A stretch of 64,000 nucleotides of DNA from positions 186,001 through 250,000 of the forward strand of contig NZ_KI669402.1 of the NCBI RefSeq assembly GCF_000507765.1. The letters are read 5' to 3'. The DNA comes from Streptococcus parasanguinis CC87K. Lineage in GTDB: Bacteria > Bacillota > Bacilli > Lactobacillales > Streptococcaceae. Positions 11,060 through 19,980 of this stretch are shown here, piece by piece (positions within the stretch are counted from its first letter, which is position 1; every line of letters starts with the position of its first letter). A program made the position numbers and the translations under genes. The notes under the pieces are model-generated. The model made no database searches. It was not told the DNA's origin and worked only from the letters and a program-made list of their open reading frames with translations.

Positions 11060-11866
11060 TTAGAACAAGCCCAAGAAATGCATCAAGGGAAAGACAAAGA
11101 TCAAACTATCAAAGCGGTCTAGAACACCACCATGTCCTGGAATAAATTTCCCAGAATCTTTCACACCGAAGTGGCGTTTAATCGCACTCTCTACCAGATC
11201 TCCAAACTGACCTGCGATACTAAAGAGGATGGTAAAGAAGATCATAGCAAGAAAACCATGTCCACCCGCCACAGAACGATCCACGATCATATAGATCACA
11301 GTTACCGCAACTGCAGACAAGATTCCCCCAAGACTGCCTTCAATCGTTTTATTAGGAGAAACCGCAGGCATGAGCTTGCGTTTCCCAAACCGACTTCCTA
11401 CTAGATAAGCACCTGAATCTGTAGCCCAAACAATAAAGAGGGCTAAAAGAACCTTATCAATACCAGCAATTCGCGCATCTACTAAGGAATGGAAACCAAG
11501 TCCAACATAAAAGCTAGACGCAATGGGATAGACCACATCTTCATAATTGTAATTCTGAGCAAGAACAGTTGTTCCCATGAGAATCAAGACAACCAAACCA
11601 TAAGCAATCATATTGCCATCTGCTGGAAGGTAAGGGAGGTAGTCCTCGATCGGCAAAGTCAGGACAAAGGCCGCTAACATGGCTAGCGCTCCTTCAAAGG
11701 TCGCTGTCTCAAGCCCCTTCATCTTGAGCAATTCATGAACCCCTAGCATGGCGATCAAGCCAATCACAATCTGGAAGAACACCCCTCCAACCATTACTGT
11801 TGGAATGAAAAAGAGCAGGGCAATTCCTCCAAAAATCACACGTTTTTGTAAATCTTTCGTCATCAT
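11060..11866 (-). CDS. cdsA: CdsA, phosphatidate cytidylyltransferase
   Basis: CdsA makes CDP-diacylglycerol from phosphatidic acid and CTP, the branch point for phosphatidylglycerol and cardiolipin. The 268-residue protein is a polytopic membrane enzyme with about seven to eight hydrophobic segments. The family signature is present in the C-terminal third (S-P-N-K-T-x-E-G, followed by G-Q-x-G-D-L-x-E-S and D-R-F-D). It starts six bases after uppS. Confidence 0.96.
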   Translation of the reverse strand: MMTKDLQKRVIFGGIALLFFIPTVMVGGVFFQIVIGLIAMLGVHELLKMKGLETATFEGALAMLAAFVLTLPIEDYLPYLPADGNMIAYGLVVLILMGTTVLAQNYNYEDVVYPIASSFYVGLGFHSLVDARIAGIDKVLLALFIVWATDSGAYLVGSRFGKRKLMPAVSPNKTIEGSLGGILSAVAVTVIYMIVDRSVAGGHGFLAMIFFTILFSIAGQFGDLVESAIKRHFGVKDSGKFIPGHGGVLDRFDSLIFVFPLMHFLGLF

Positions 11867-11872
11867 CTTCTC

Positions 11873-12622
11873 CTAAACACCACCAAATCTCCGATGGCGA
11901 TGGCTATATTCTACTATGGCACTTCGTAGTGCTTCCTCTCCAAAATCTGGCCACATCACATCTGTGAAATACAACTCACTATAAGCAGCCTGCCAAGGAA
12001 GGAAATTACTCAAACGGATCTCTCCGCTGGTACGAATAATCAAATCCGGGTCCCTTAGGACACGTGGCAAACTCTCAGTATAGAGAGAATCTGCGATCAT
12101 CTCTTCTGTGATATCTTCTGGGCTGAACTTCGCATCCAAGACTTCTTGGGCGATCTGCTTCACAGCCTGAGTGATCTCAGCACGTCCACCATAATTGAGT
12201 GCGAAATTCAGGATCAAGCCTGTATTGAGATGGGTCATCGCTTCTGCTCTTTCCAAAGCCTCCAGCGTTTCTTTTGGTAATTTCTTGGTATCACCGATCA
12301 TTTGAATCTTGACATTGTTGCGATGCAATTCGGGGACGAAACGATCATAAAACTCGACCGGCAAGTGCATGATGAACTTGACTTCATCTTCAGGGCGTGT
12401 CCAGTTTTCCGTAGAAAAGGCATAGACAGTCAAGACCTGAACCCCCATATTTTTTGCTGCAATCGTCACTTCTTGGAGAGCTTCCATCCCCGCCTTATGA
12501 CCGAAGACGCGCGGTTGCATCCGCTTTTTCGCCCAGCGACCATTGCCATCCATAATGATTCCAATGTGTTTCGGGACTTCTAAAGGTATCTCGATTTTTT
12601 CTTTTTTCTTAAAACGAAACAT
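11873..12622 (-). CDS. uppS: UppS, undecaprenyl diphosphate synthase
   Basis: UppS is a cis-prenyltransferase that extends farnesyl diphosphate with isopentenyl diphosphate to give the C55 lipid carrier for peptidoglycan and wall polymers. The signature I-M-D-G-N-G-R-W-A-K lies near residues 23-32 (catalytic Asp25), with the later R-T-S-G-E-x-R-L-S-N-F block near residue 195. The length of 249 residues is standard. First gene of the uppS-cdsA-rseP-proS run, with its own upstream gap. Confidence 0.97.
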   Translation of the reverse strand: MFRFKKKEKIEIPLEVPKHIGIIMDGNGRWAKKRMQPRVFGHKAGMEALQEVTIAAKNMGVQVLTVYAFSTENWTRPEDEVKFIMHLPVEFYDRFVPELHRNNVKIQMIGDTKKLPKETLEALERAEAMTHLNTGLILNFALNYGGRAEITQAVKQIAQEVLDAKFSPEDITEEMIADSLYTESLPRVLRDPDLIIRTSGEIRLSNFLPWQAAYSELYFTDVMWPDFGEEALRSAIVEYSHRHRRFGGV

Positions 12623-12745
12623 GTTTTTCTACCTATTTCAATATTTATCGCTTCATTATACCATAAATCCCCATAAAATAGGGACTCTGGCCTCTTTTTT
12701 GAACCAGCAGGACTTTCCTTCATCACATCGTCCTATTTGCCCACC

Positions 12746-12768
12746 AAAAAAGAGGCCCTTGCCTCTTC
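12746..12768 (-). terminator. Terminator after yajC
   Basis: On the minus strand GAAGAGGC and GCCTCTT pair across a four-base loop and a run of T follows. Confidence 0.75.
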
Positions 12769-12776
12769 TTTAATGA

Positions 12777-13103
12777 TTATTCTTCGATGGCTGAATCGGC
12801 ATCTGAGCTAGCACCTTCTGTAGCAGTAGCTGAAATCCCTTCTGATACAGGAAGAACTGTTTTGATCGCTCCCAATTCAAAGGTCAGGTAGACACCATCA
12901 ACATCCAAGACAACGGTCTTGCGGTCTGTGTCGACTTCATCGATGGTTCCGTACAAGCCACCAATCGTGATGACTTCATTTCCTTTTTGAAGTTTATTCA
13001 AACTTTCCATCCGTTTTTGATACTGTTTCTTTTGGCTACGGCTCATGAAGTACATCAAACCGACCATAAGAACGAGCATAATTAGCAAACTTCCGCCTTG
13101 CAT
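12777..13103 (-). CDS. yajC: YajC, Sec translocon accessory subunit
   Basis: YajC is a small membrane protein associated with SecDF and the Sec translocon. The 108-residue protein has one N-terminal membrane segment (about residues 5-20), then the typical R-S-Q-K-K motif and a small beta-rich domain with G-N-E-V-I-T-I-G-G-L-Y-G near residues 42-53. The acidic C-terminal tail is normal in streptococci. A separate terminator isolates it from uppS. Confidence 0.95.
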   Translation of the reverse strand: MQGGSLLIMLVLMVGLMYFMSRSQKKQYQKRMESLNKLQKGNEVITIGGLYGTIDEVDTDRKTVVLDVDGVYLTFELGAIKTVLPVSEGISATATEGASSDADSAIEE

Positions 13104-13259
13104 ATGTTTCTCCTTTAATTTTCATATATGCTATACTATATCAAATTTCGCCCGTCTTTTCAAGTTTCCCCATCCTCTTCAAGTAAAATCAGACTCCAGT
13201 CTCAGAGAGGAGGCACGTTTTGATGAAAAAGAAAAAAACCACGAAAAGTGGGCTACTGA

Positions 13260-13505
13260 CTAGTCAATCGTAATGCCATACTTTTCATGATTCTCATCAT
13301 ACCAATCAATCAAGGCCAAAGCCGTTTGATAGGTAATATTTTTGATTTTACTCGTTCCCTTCGTCAAAGTCGCCAAGCTCATTTTGCTGATGTTTGTTTC
13401 AGTTGCGACACGATAGCTCGTCAAGCGACCGTCAACCATCAGTTGAACAACGGCTTCCACTTTTCTGTATTCAGGAGTTGAGTAGATATCAATTGTATTG
13501 CTCAT
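13260..13505 (-). CDS. Small putative helix-turn-helix protein
   Basis: An 81-residue protein of unknown role. Residues 30-60 (R-L-T-S-Y-R-V-A-T-E-T then a second helix, ending in K-I-K-N-I-T-Y) follow the pattern of short XRE-like helix-turn-helix proteins of lactic acid bacteria. I start at the ATG at 13505, with GGAAG and GAGGA upstream; a TTG at 13523 is also in frame. It lies between yajC and clpL on the same strand, without a clear operon partner. It may be a small DNA-binding regulator. Confidence 0.6.
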   Translation of the reverse strand: MSNTIDIYSTPEYRKVEAVVQLMVDGRLTSYRVATETNISKMSLATLTKGTSKIKNITYQTALALIDWYDENHEKYGITID

Positions 13506-13679
13506 CTTACTTCCATTCCTCAAATTTTATTCTTGTATAGATTATATACTTATTTTCTTTATTTATTAATAATTTTGCTCAAATTGGATTAATTTCACTA
13601 ATTATTGATGTTTTTTTAGCTCAAATAGGAGGATTTTGGCCTTCTACGGCGAATAATTTCCCCCAGGTGGGAAGAAAAA

Positions 13680-13710
13680 ATAAAGACTGCTATATGATAG
13701 CAGCCTCTAT
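13680..13710 (-). terminator. clpL terminator
   Basis: On the minus strand GGCTGCTA pairs with TAGCAGTC, followed by TTTATTTTTT. Confidence 0.8.
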
Positions 13711-13730
13711 TTTTCACAAACTAATTCGCC

Positions 13731-15860
13731 TTAGTCTGCTTGTTTATCAGTGTTTTCTTCCTTCTTTGTGTCTTTTTCTCTAATCACAAGGACACCATCT
13801 TCCATGTCTGCTTCGAGATGTTTGGCATCCAAGTTATCCAAGTGGAAGTCTGTGACTTTGTCACGGATTTGTTGTTCAACTACCCGACGGAGTGGACGAA
13901 CACCCATCACTTCATCATAACCTTCTTCAGTCATGTATTCTTTAGCTGCATCGCTCACTGCCAAGTCGATTTCTTTCTTAGAAAGGGTCTTATTGACATC
14001 TACCAACATCAAATCAACAATCTTAGAAAGATCTTCCTTGCTCAAGTGTGAGAATTCAATGACAGCGTTGAAACGGTTCAAGAATTCTGGACGGAAGTAA
14101 GGTTTCAAACGATCCATGAGTTCTGGTTTATCCGCATCTTCTGTCAAGTTGGCTTCGTAACCAAAGCCAGCGTTTGAAGTGGCGATAATCACAGTGTTCT
14201 TGAAGTTGACCGTGTTCCCTTGACCATCTGTTAAACGACCATCATCCAAGACTTGAAGGAGAAGGGTGATCACTTGAGGATCTGCCTTTTCAATTTCGTC
14301 GAGAAGGACGATTGAGTATGGGTTACGGCGAACACGTTCTGTCAAGGTATTGCTGTTATCATCGTAACCAACATAACCAGCTGTTGTACCAATCAATTTA
14401 GAAACGGCTGTGCGGTCGCTGTATTCTGACATGTCCAAACGGATGATGGCATCTTTGGTTCCAAACATATCAAGAGCCAATTGTTTAGCCAATTCAGTCT
14501 TACCGACACCAGTAGGACCTACAAAGAGGAAGCTACCGATTGGGCGGTTCCCTTCGTCAAATCCTGCACGGTTCCGACGGATAGCACGTGCCACTGCTTC
14601 AACGGCTTTATCTTGACCGATAACCTTAGTTTGCAAACGGTGACCCATATCTTTCAAACGTTCGATATCAGTTGCACCCATTTGTGATACTGGAATACCC
14701 GTCATCCGTTCTACAGATTCAGCCACATCGTTGATTGTTGCTGTTACTTTATGGTCTTCCGTATGGTTTTCAATTTTCTTTTCAAGTTCTTCGATACGAA
14801 CTTTTGCTTTCAAAGCTGCTTCGTAATCTTCTTTAGCCGCAGCTTCTTCTTGTTTGGTTTTTTCTTCTTCAATTTCATGTTCCACAGCATGGACATCTGT
14901 TACTGGATGTTGGGCTGCCAAGTGAGCAGCTGTCACATCGACCAAGTCAATGGCCTTATCAGGCAAGCTACGTTGTGGAATGTATTGGATCGAATAATCA
15001 ACCGCTGCTTTCAAAACTTCATCTGGCAAGATGACATTGTGGTGTTTTTCATAAAGATCACGGATCCCTTGGAGAATCTTGAAAGTATCTTCAGCTGATG
15101 GAGCATTGACTTTCACTTCGTTGAAACGACGAGCAAGTGCCGCATTCTTCAAGATAGTGTTACGATATTCATCTTGAGTAGTTGCCCCAATGACTGTCAA
15201 TTCCCCACGTGAAAGAGCAGGTTTGATGATATCCGCAAGACCTTTAGAGCCTTGACCATCACCTGTGCTACCTGCACCAAGGATTTGATGGATTTCATCA
15301 AAGAAGAGAATAACATTTCCCATAGCCTTGACTTCTTGGATCAGATTTTGAATATTTTCTTCAAAGCTACCACGGTATTGCGTACCAGCTTCTAGACCAG
15401 AAATATCAATCGAGATGATTTCTTTGTTCTTGATAGCAGCTGGAACATCCCCGTTCACAATAGCTTGTGCCAAACCTTCTACAACTGCTGTTTTACCAAC
15501 ACCAGCATCCCCTACAAGAACAGGATTGTTCTTGGTACGACGAGACAAGATTTCAGCAGTTTCTTGAATTTCTTTATTACGTCCGATGACCGGATCCAAT
15601 TTCCCTTCACGAGCTTCTTCGGTCAAGTTACGACCAAGTTTTGCAAGGATCCCATCTTGTTTCATTCCTTTACCTTGATGGTGTTGCACTTGCTCGCTTC
15701 CTTCATTTGGGAGTTGACCAGTTTGGCGGTAAATAGCGAATTCTTCAGGTGTCACTTCACGACCGTTGATCATGTAGCGACGGCTTTCAGAACGAAAACC
15801 ACCCATGTTTCCCATTAGTTGATTGAAAAGATCATCCATATTGTTAAAGTTGTTATTCAT
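13731..15860 (-). CDS. clpL: ClpL, HSP100-family stress chaperone
   Basis: ClpL is a AAA+ disaggregase/chaperone of Gram-positive bacteria that acts in heat and acid tolerance. The 709-residue protein has a short Asn/Met-rich N-terminus instead of the Clp N-domain, two ATPase modules with Walker A G-D-A-G-V-G-K-T (residues 117-124) and G-P-T-G-V-G-K-T (about 445-452), and a shortened UVR-like coiled middle region (about 320-380). I see no ClpP-docking I/L-G-F loop, consistent with a protease-independent role. It is transcribed alone from a consensus promoter at 16136-16108 within a repeat-rich leader. Confidence 0.96.
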   Translation of the reverse strand: MNNNFNNMDDLFNQLMGNMGGFRSESRRYMINGREVTPEEFAIYRQTGQLPNEGSEQVQHHQGKGMKQDGILAKLGRNLTEEAREGKLDPVIGRNKEIQETAEILSRRTKNNPVLVGDAGVGKTAVVEGLAQAIVNGDVPAAIKNKEIISIDISGLEAGTQYRGSFEENIQNLIQEVKAMGNVILFFDEIHQILGAGSTGDGQGSKGLADIIKPALSRGELTVIGATTQDEYRNTILKNAALARRFNEVKVNAPSAEDTFKILQGIRDLYEKHHNVILPDEVLKAAVDYSIQYIPQRSLPDKAIDLVDVTAAHLAAQHPVTDVHAVEHEIEEEKTKQEEAAAKEDYEAALKAKVRIEELEKKIENHTEDHKVTATINDVAESVERMTGIPVSQMGATDIERLKDMGHRLQTKVIGQDKAVEAVARAIRRNRAGFDEGNRPIGSFLFVGPTGVGKTELAKQLALDMFGTKDAIIRLDMSEYSDRTAVSKLIGTTAGYVGYDDNSNTLTERVRRNPYSIVLLDEIEKADPQVITLLLQVLDDGRLTDGQGNTVNFKNTVIIATSNAGFGYEANLTEDADKPELMDRLKPYFRPEFLNRFNAVIEFSHLSKEDLSKIVDLMLVDVNKTLSKKEIDLAVSDAAKEYMTEEGYDEVMGVRPLRRVVEQQIRDKVTDFHLDNLDAKHLEADMEDGVLVIREKDTKKEENTDKQAD

Positions 15861-15875
15861 ATTGTATACCTCTAA

Positions 15876-16151
15876 TTTACATAATTTTAATTCATTCTTG
15901 AAAATTAGCAGACCAATTGGCTGCCGTTTGATTGTTTACATAATTTTAATTCATTTATTTAATAATAGCTCTACAGGCTAACAGTTTCTATTTTCCCTTT
16001 TATCAATTAGTTGTCTTAATTCTGGAAATAGCATATCACCATCTCCTTTCCACTATTGATCTTGTAAACCAGTAGGTTTTCCCAACCTCTTTTTGTTTAC
16101 ATAAATTATTATAACGCAGACTGATTCCTTTGTCAACACTTTTTTACATAA
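15876..16151. repeat. Four TTTACATAA repeats around the clpL promoter
   Basis: TTTACATAA occurs at 15876, 15935, 16096 and 16143 (plus-strand reading). The first two copies extend to an identical 21-base direct repeat. One copy lies between the -10 box and the transcription start of clpL and one just upstream of the -35 box; two lie in the leader. They are candidate operators for an unidentified regulator. I see no good CtsR box (tandem GGTCAAA). This region fills the 366-base gap between clpL and the 16227 gene. Confidence 0.5.
16108..16136 (-). promoter_or_regulatory. clpL promoter
   Basis: Perfect consensus elements on the minus strand: TTGACA (16136-16131) and TATAAT (16113-16108) with a 17-base spacer, giving a leader of roughly 240 bases. 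Confidence 0.85.
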
Positions 16152-16226
16152 TTTTTTAAATTATTCTTTACTTTTTTATAAAATCTAGGTAAAATGATTA
16201 TAAAATAACTAGTTAAGGATAATATC

Positions 16227-17069
16227 ATGGGGATTTATAAAGGAAAAAATATTGAAGAAGCTATTAAAAAAGGTCTTAAAGATTTAAACGTCAAAAAAGA
16301 AGATGCGACCATTGAAGTACTAGAAGAAGGAAGTGGAGGTATATTCGGATTATTTTCTAAAGAAGCCGAGGTTTCTATCACTCCACTATCTAGTGAGGAG
16401 ATACGGAAACGAGATCAGTTGAAAAAGCTACAACTTATTGGAAGTATCGCTGGTGCCATCTTGCTTATTGTAATAACAGGCTTACTCATCATTTTTGGTC
16501 CTAAGGATGACACATCAAAATCCGCCAAACAAGCAACCCCTAGTTCAAAAATCATGAAACAAACTACTGATCCTACATCATCTAGTATAAAAACTGAAAG
16601 TAGTTCTTCAGAAAGTTCCAAAACAAGCAGTTCAGAAACGAGGTCCAGTTCTTCCAGTGCTAGTAGTTCCTCTAGCACTCCTTCAATTCTCACTGCTAAA
16701 AACAACACAGAATTTGCAACAATTCTACAAACTGAAGATCCAGATAAGATCAACGAATTCGTTAATAAATATAAAGGACAAGTGGTGGAATTTGATGGTC
16801 ATATTGCTGATATCGCAAAAAGCGAGGGACGAAATACTTATAACGACATCCTAATCTATTCAGGAGATTATAAAGGTCCAAATGAAGCAGTCCCGTCACC
16901 AAATTTTAAATTAGATGAGGTACGTCCTGCGGTAGATCCTGAGTTTAAAAGTTTTAATGGTAATAACATAATTGAAGGAGAAAATATTCATATAAAAGCA
17001 AGATTGTCAGGATATAATATAGGACAAGAAATACTACATTTAGGTCTTATAGAAATAAGCCCTCGATAG
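16227..17069 (+). CDS. Membrane protein with Jag N-domain and DUF4839-like domain
   Basis: Function unknown. Three parts are visible in 280 residues. Residues 1-57 match the Jag N-terminal domain (G-x-x-I-E-E-A-I-x-x-G-L, ending G-x-F-G-L-F-S-K), normally found on RNA-binding Jag/KhpB. A membrane helix follows (about 72-92). After a Ser/Thr-rich linker (about 95-155) comes a C-terminal domain of about 120 residues with features of DUF4839 (F-x-x-K-Y-K-G-x-V-V-E-F-D-G and D-I-L-I-Y-S-G-D-Y). The predicted topology puts the Jag part in the cytoplasm and the DUF4839 part outside. It stands alone, divergent from clpL, with its own terminator. Confidence 0.75.
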   Translation: MGIYKGKNIEEAIKKGLKDLNVKKEDATIEVLEEGSGGIFGLFSKEAEVSITPLSSEEIRKRDQLKKLQLIGSIAGAILLIVITGLLIIFGPKDDTSKSAKQATPSSKIMKQTTDPTSSSIKTESSSSESSKTSSSETRSSSSSASSSSSTPSILTAKNNTEFATILQTEDPDKINEFVNKYKGQVVEFDGHIADIAKSEGRNTYNDILIYSGDYKGPNEAVPSPNFKLDEVRPAVDPEFKSFNGNNIIEGENIHIKARLSGYNIGQEILHLGLIEISPR

Positions 17070-17101
17070 AAAAAAGCCACTCAATCGATGTGGCTTTTTT
17101 C
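17070..17101. terminator. Terminator after the Jag_N/DUF4839 gene
   Basis: AAAAAGCCAC pairs with GTGGCTTTTT across a nine-base loop, with T-runs on both strands, so it also serves the convergent 17127 gene. Confidence 0.85.
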
Positions 17102-17126
17102 TATTATAATTTTACTCATATAATTT

Positions 17127-17426
17127 TTACACTGTATTAAATTTCCCAGCTTTTTCTTGAATAGCCGTCTGTACATTTTTAGCAAATTGACCCACTATGG
17201 ACTGATCCAATTGCTTTCCAACTACCTGGACATCTTCTTCGGCTACTGTTGTAATCGCAGTCAAGCCATCATTGTAACGCTTCTCAACTCCTGCCTTGCA
17301 GGTCAATAAAACGGGCGCATAGACAACCCGGATTAAATCTTTTTCAAGTTTCTTTCGGCTTTCGATGATCCTCATCTTATCTTTCATATCTAAATCAAAG
17401 AAATCTTTGACTGGACTATCACCCAT
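17127..17426 (-). CDS. Small helical T7SS effector partner (cassette 1)
   Basis: A 99-residue protein with no signal peptide, predicted mostly helical, and the last gene of the first lipase cassette. Its size, position and order match the small partner proteins encoded with T7SS effectors (Lap proteins of LXG effectors, TlaA-type proteins of the S. aureus lipase TslA), which bind the helical region of the effector and target it to the secretion machine. The 62209 gene holds the same position in cassette 2. GAGGAGGAAGT precedes its ATG. The role is inferred from context. Confidence 0.7.
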   Translation of the reverse strand: MGDSPVKDFFDLDMKDKMRIIESRKKLEKDLIRVVYAPVLLTCKAGVEKRYNDGLTAITTVAEEDVQVVGKQLDQSIVGQFAKNVQTAIQEKAGKFNTV

Positions 17427-17444
17427 ACTTCCTCCTCTTCTATA

Positions 17445-17825
17445 CTATGAAACTTTATCTTGTGCAAACTCCTCTTCCAGTTGGCGTCTATCTTTCCGGT
17501 AGGATTGCCATAAATTCTCTTCCTCGATTTCGATCTGTTTTAAGGCTACTTGTGCAGCTTCTCTAGCTTCGAGATCATACTCTTCGATACAGCGATGGAG
17601 GGACTCCCATCCACAACTGTTATCAACTTCCTGCTCTTGTAAGAAGGAAGCTGCCATCGCATACTCTTCTTCCAGCATCTGGGTGAAGAGCTGCTGTTTT
17701 CTTTCCACTAGGCAACGCTTTTCATCTAGCTCCAAGCGCGCTTTTTGGAACTCTCTTTCCAAGTGATCTAGTTTCTTTTCCTTTTTCGAAAGAGTAGATG
17801 AAATTAATAAGCTAGTTGTTCCCAC
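17445..17825 (-). CDS. Coiled-coil T7SS effector partner (cassette 1)
   Basis: A 126-residue, highly charged protein that is almost entirely coiled coil (Glu/Lys/Gln/Leu heptads from about residue 14). It resembles in size and character the DUF3958/DUF5082-type partners of T7SS effectors. The most upstream start is the GTG at 17825, inside the end of the lipase gene, with AGGAG ten bases upstream; the overlap implies coupled translation. The cassette 2 counterpart is at 62489. Likely job: helical partner of the lipase C-terminal region during export. Confidence 0.7.
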   Translation of the reverse strand: MGTTSLLISSTLSKKEKKLDHLEREFQKARLELDEKRCLVERKQQLFTQMLEEEYAMAASFLQEQEVDNSCGWESLHRCIEEYDLEAREAAQVALKQIEIEEENLWQSYRKDRRQLEEEFAQDKVS

Positions 17826-19405
17826 TGGTTCATTTCTCCTGCTATTTCTTGATCTTTTGTTTTTAAGAGTTCAATTCCTGCATTCACTTGCTCGTTTAAA
17901 GCATGGAATTCATTCGATAAGGACTGATATGCAGCCAAACGATTGTCGAACCTTTCTCTTACTTCAGTGACAACTGTTTGCCTTGTCGCACCAGCCTGTG
18001 CATAGGCCTCTTCTACTTCATCAAGGCTGAGAATGAATCCTTTCGGAACGGTCTGTAATACTTTCTCCAAAGCTTCTAAATCTGTATCCAGTTGTGCCTT
18101 AGATTTCTGAGCTTGCTCCAGCCCTTCATCCACTACTCGAATCAGCTCATCAGAAGCCAAGCGCGCCTGCAAAGCATCCAGATAGATCCGTTCACTTGAG
18201 CTCAGTCCACCACCTGTTTTTTGCAATTTATCCTTTAGGCGATAGTAAACCTTCATCCGCTCTTCAATGATTTCCTTGCGAGTGATGGCTTCCGTTCCCT
18301 TTTCAAGAACCAAATTCCCATCCTTATCATAGATATAACCATGCATCATGTGCTGCAGGCCAGTATTTTTCAAATTCTTAGTTTTGAGGTGCTTGACAAT
18401 CCCACTGGATTCCTTGCTTCCAGAATCCTGATAGCCCAAGCTAACCAAATCTTTATGGTCAATGTGGTTATAGATTTTGTACTTCAGCGAATCTATGCGC
18501 GCTTTTTGCTCGGGTGTTAAGATGGAATAGGCATTAGGACCATTATATAAATGGACGGTCCCAATATGAGAAGCTTCCTCTTCCGTTAAGCAGGCAAGCG
18601 CATACTGAATATTCATAGACCCCAGAGAGTGACCGTATAGATCGATCTTGGCATTGGGGTATTTTCGGATCACCTCTTTCAAATGAGCTGCAGCATCTTT
18701 AAACTGCGGAGGCGGGAAATTACCGTTTTCATCATTGTATTTTTTTAAAAAAGCAGCTCCTATTAAAGCAGGAAATTTAACCTGTTCTTCGGCTGTTCTT
18801 TCTGCAAAAAAGCCGACCGCATCTGATGCTTTTTCCTGTATGAAATTGCTGACAGGATTGTCCAGCGCCTTTTTCATAAACCTACCTAAGGGAGTGGCCT
18901 CCGGTGGAAGATTAATAGATGTAGGAATAATTGCATCTTCAAAAGCTTCTACAGCATTGTTAAAACCATCTTTAGCCTTATCTCGCGCATAATTCTTCGC
19001 ATATTCTGTTGCATACTCGCTTGCACCACCAGGGTTCAAAATATTGGAAGCTGCTGGCAAATCTGTCTTTACCCAATCCGTATATGTATCATGGAGTAAT
19101 TTTTGTGTACTTATTTCAGTTTCAGATCCCTTCATCAAGACAGTCACGTCATGGATTTGGGCACGCGCTTCATCAGAAGCAGTATAGGGGACTGCATTTT
19201 GTTGCGCGCCTTGGCCATTATTAGTAAGAACGAAGACCTGCTCCTCATTGTCATTTACGTTATCATAAATATGGGCAACATTACCAATGTATTCGTCTTT
19301 CTTCGTCCCAATTTTAAACTTTCCATTTATTTTGACATCTTTTTCGTATTCAAGTAGAGCAGCTTTAACATTTTGTTGATCATTGAAATTTAAATTATTA
19401 GCCAT
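17804..19405 (-). CDS. TslA-like T7SS lipase effector (cassette 1)
   Basis: Probable secreted lipase toxin. The N-terminal two thirds is an alpha/beta-hydrolase: nucleophile elbow G-H-S-L-G with Ser260, acid candidates Asp316/Asp319 (I-D-H-K-D-L-V) and His352 (Q-H-M), all retained in the 62882 protein. A large insertion (about residues 118-235) precedes the elbow and may be a lid. The C-terminal part (about 390-533) is all helical with heptads and no second enzyme domain. There is no Sec signal peptide. This toxin-first, targeting-last order is that of S. aureus TslA and the reverse of LXG toxins. ATG at 19405 follows AAGGAG. It sits between two immunity-like lipoproteins and two helical partners. 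The lipid substrate is unknown. Confidence 0.82.
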   Translation of the reverse strand: MANNLNFNDQQNVKAALLEYEKDVKINGKFKIGTKKDEYIGNVAHIYDNVNDNEEQVFVLTNNGQGAQQNAVPYTASDEARAQIHDVTVLMKGSETEISTQKLLHDTYTDWVKTDLPAASNILNPGGASEYATEYAKNYARDKAKDGFNNAVEAFEDAIIPTSINLPPEATPLGRFMKKALDNPVSNFIQEKASDAVGFFAERTAEEQVKFPALIGAAFLKKYNDENGNFPPPQFKDAAAHLKEVIRKYPNAKIDLYGHSLGSMNIQYALACLTEEEASHIGTVHLYNGPNAYSILTPEQKARIDSLKYKIYNHIDHKDLVSLGYQDSGSKESSGIVKHLKTKNLKNTGLQHMMHGYIYDKDGNLVLEKGTEAITRKEIIEERMKVYYRLKDKLQKTGGGLSSSERIYLDALQARLASDELIRVVDEGLEQAQKSKAQLDTDLEALEKVLQTVPKGFILSLDEVEEAYAQAGATRQTVVTEVRERFDNRLAAYQSLSNEFHALNEQVNAGIELLKTKDQEIAGEMNQWEQLAY

Positions 19406-19407
19406 TA

Positions 19408-19794
19408 TCACTCCTTATCTAATAAATCACTTAACTCCTCTGTTTCCCCAAAATAGGTCTCTTCATATTTCCCTGTTGTAGCGTCCTCTTGTATAGTTGT
19501 GCTTAAAACTAATTTTTCATCATTATTTATAACTATTTTTACTAATAGCCCTCCCATCGGATTATAATCTAAATCATCTTTAGAGATTTTATATGATTTT
19601 ATTTTTCCTTCTGGAGTAAGAGCTTTAGGATCTAATTTTTTCAACATATTTTCAATCGCCACTTTCATCTTCTTACTCTCTGCGATTTGAATCATTTCTT
19701 GTTTCTTGGCAGATTGTCCATTAAAAAAGCTACATCCTCCTAAGCTCAGGCTAAATACTACCATTATCAACACAATTAATTTACTTTTTTTCAT
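19408..19794 (-). CDS. Immunity-type lipoprotein A (DUF1310-like)
   Basis: A 128-residue lipoprotein with lipobox L-G-G-C (Cys21), so exposed outside the membrane. The mature part is one small domain with the block D-P-K-A-L-T-P-E-G and Y-N-P-M-G-G, which I associate with streptococcal DUF1310 proteins. It is paralogous to the 19981 protein. Its stop lies three bases before the lipase start, so the two are co-expressed. By analogy with TilA, the lipoprotein that protects S. aureus from TslA, it probably blocks the lipase at the outer face of the membrane. That function is inferred. Confidence 0.78.
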   Translation of the reverse strand: MKKSKLIVLIMVVFSLSLGGCSFFNGQSAKKQEMIQIAESKKMKVAIENMLKKLDPKALTPEGKIKSYKISKDDLDYNPMGGLLVKIVINNDEKLVLSTTIQEDATTGKYEETYFGETEELSDLLDKE

Positions 19795-19830
19795 TTCTTC
19801 CCATTTCTTTCTCTAGTTTTCTTAAAATTT

Positions 19831-19917
19831 ATTATACAAAATTCCATCAACGTCTGAAATGTTACTTTTGTTAAAAAATGTTGCCAAATCGTTACAAGCA
19901 CTAGCTATTGATGTAAC
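19831..19917 (-). promoter_or_regulatory. Cassette 1 promoter with GTAAC/GTTAC array
   Basis: On the minus strand a consensus TATAAT (19836-19831) has a poor -35 (TTTCAG at 19859-19854). Directly upstream are three half-sites, GTTAC/GTAAC at 19861-19865, 19891-19895 and 19913-19917. A weak -35 with adjacent repeated sites suggests activator dependence and matches the layout upstream of esxA. Confidence 0.45.
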
Positions 19918-19980
19918 ATACCAACTTTGATTCAGAAATGTTTCTATTTTCCTATATTAGGGGTATTTACCTGAATGAGT

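Noticed and set aside
15850-16160. CtsR operator in the clpL promoter
   Set aside because: No tandem GGTCAAA heptads in either orientation; only isolated GTCAA overlapping the -35 box.
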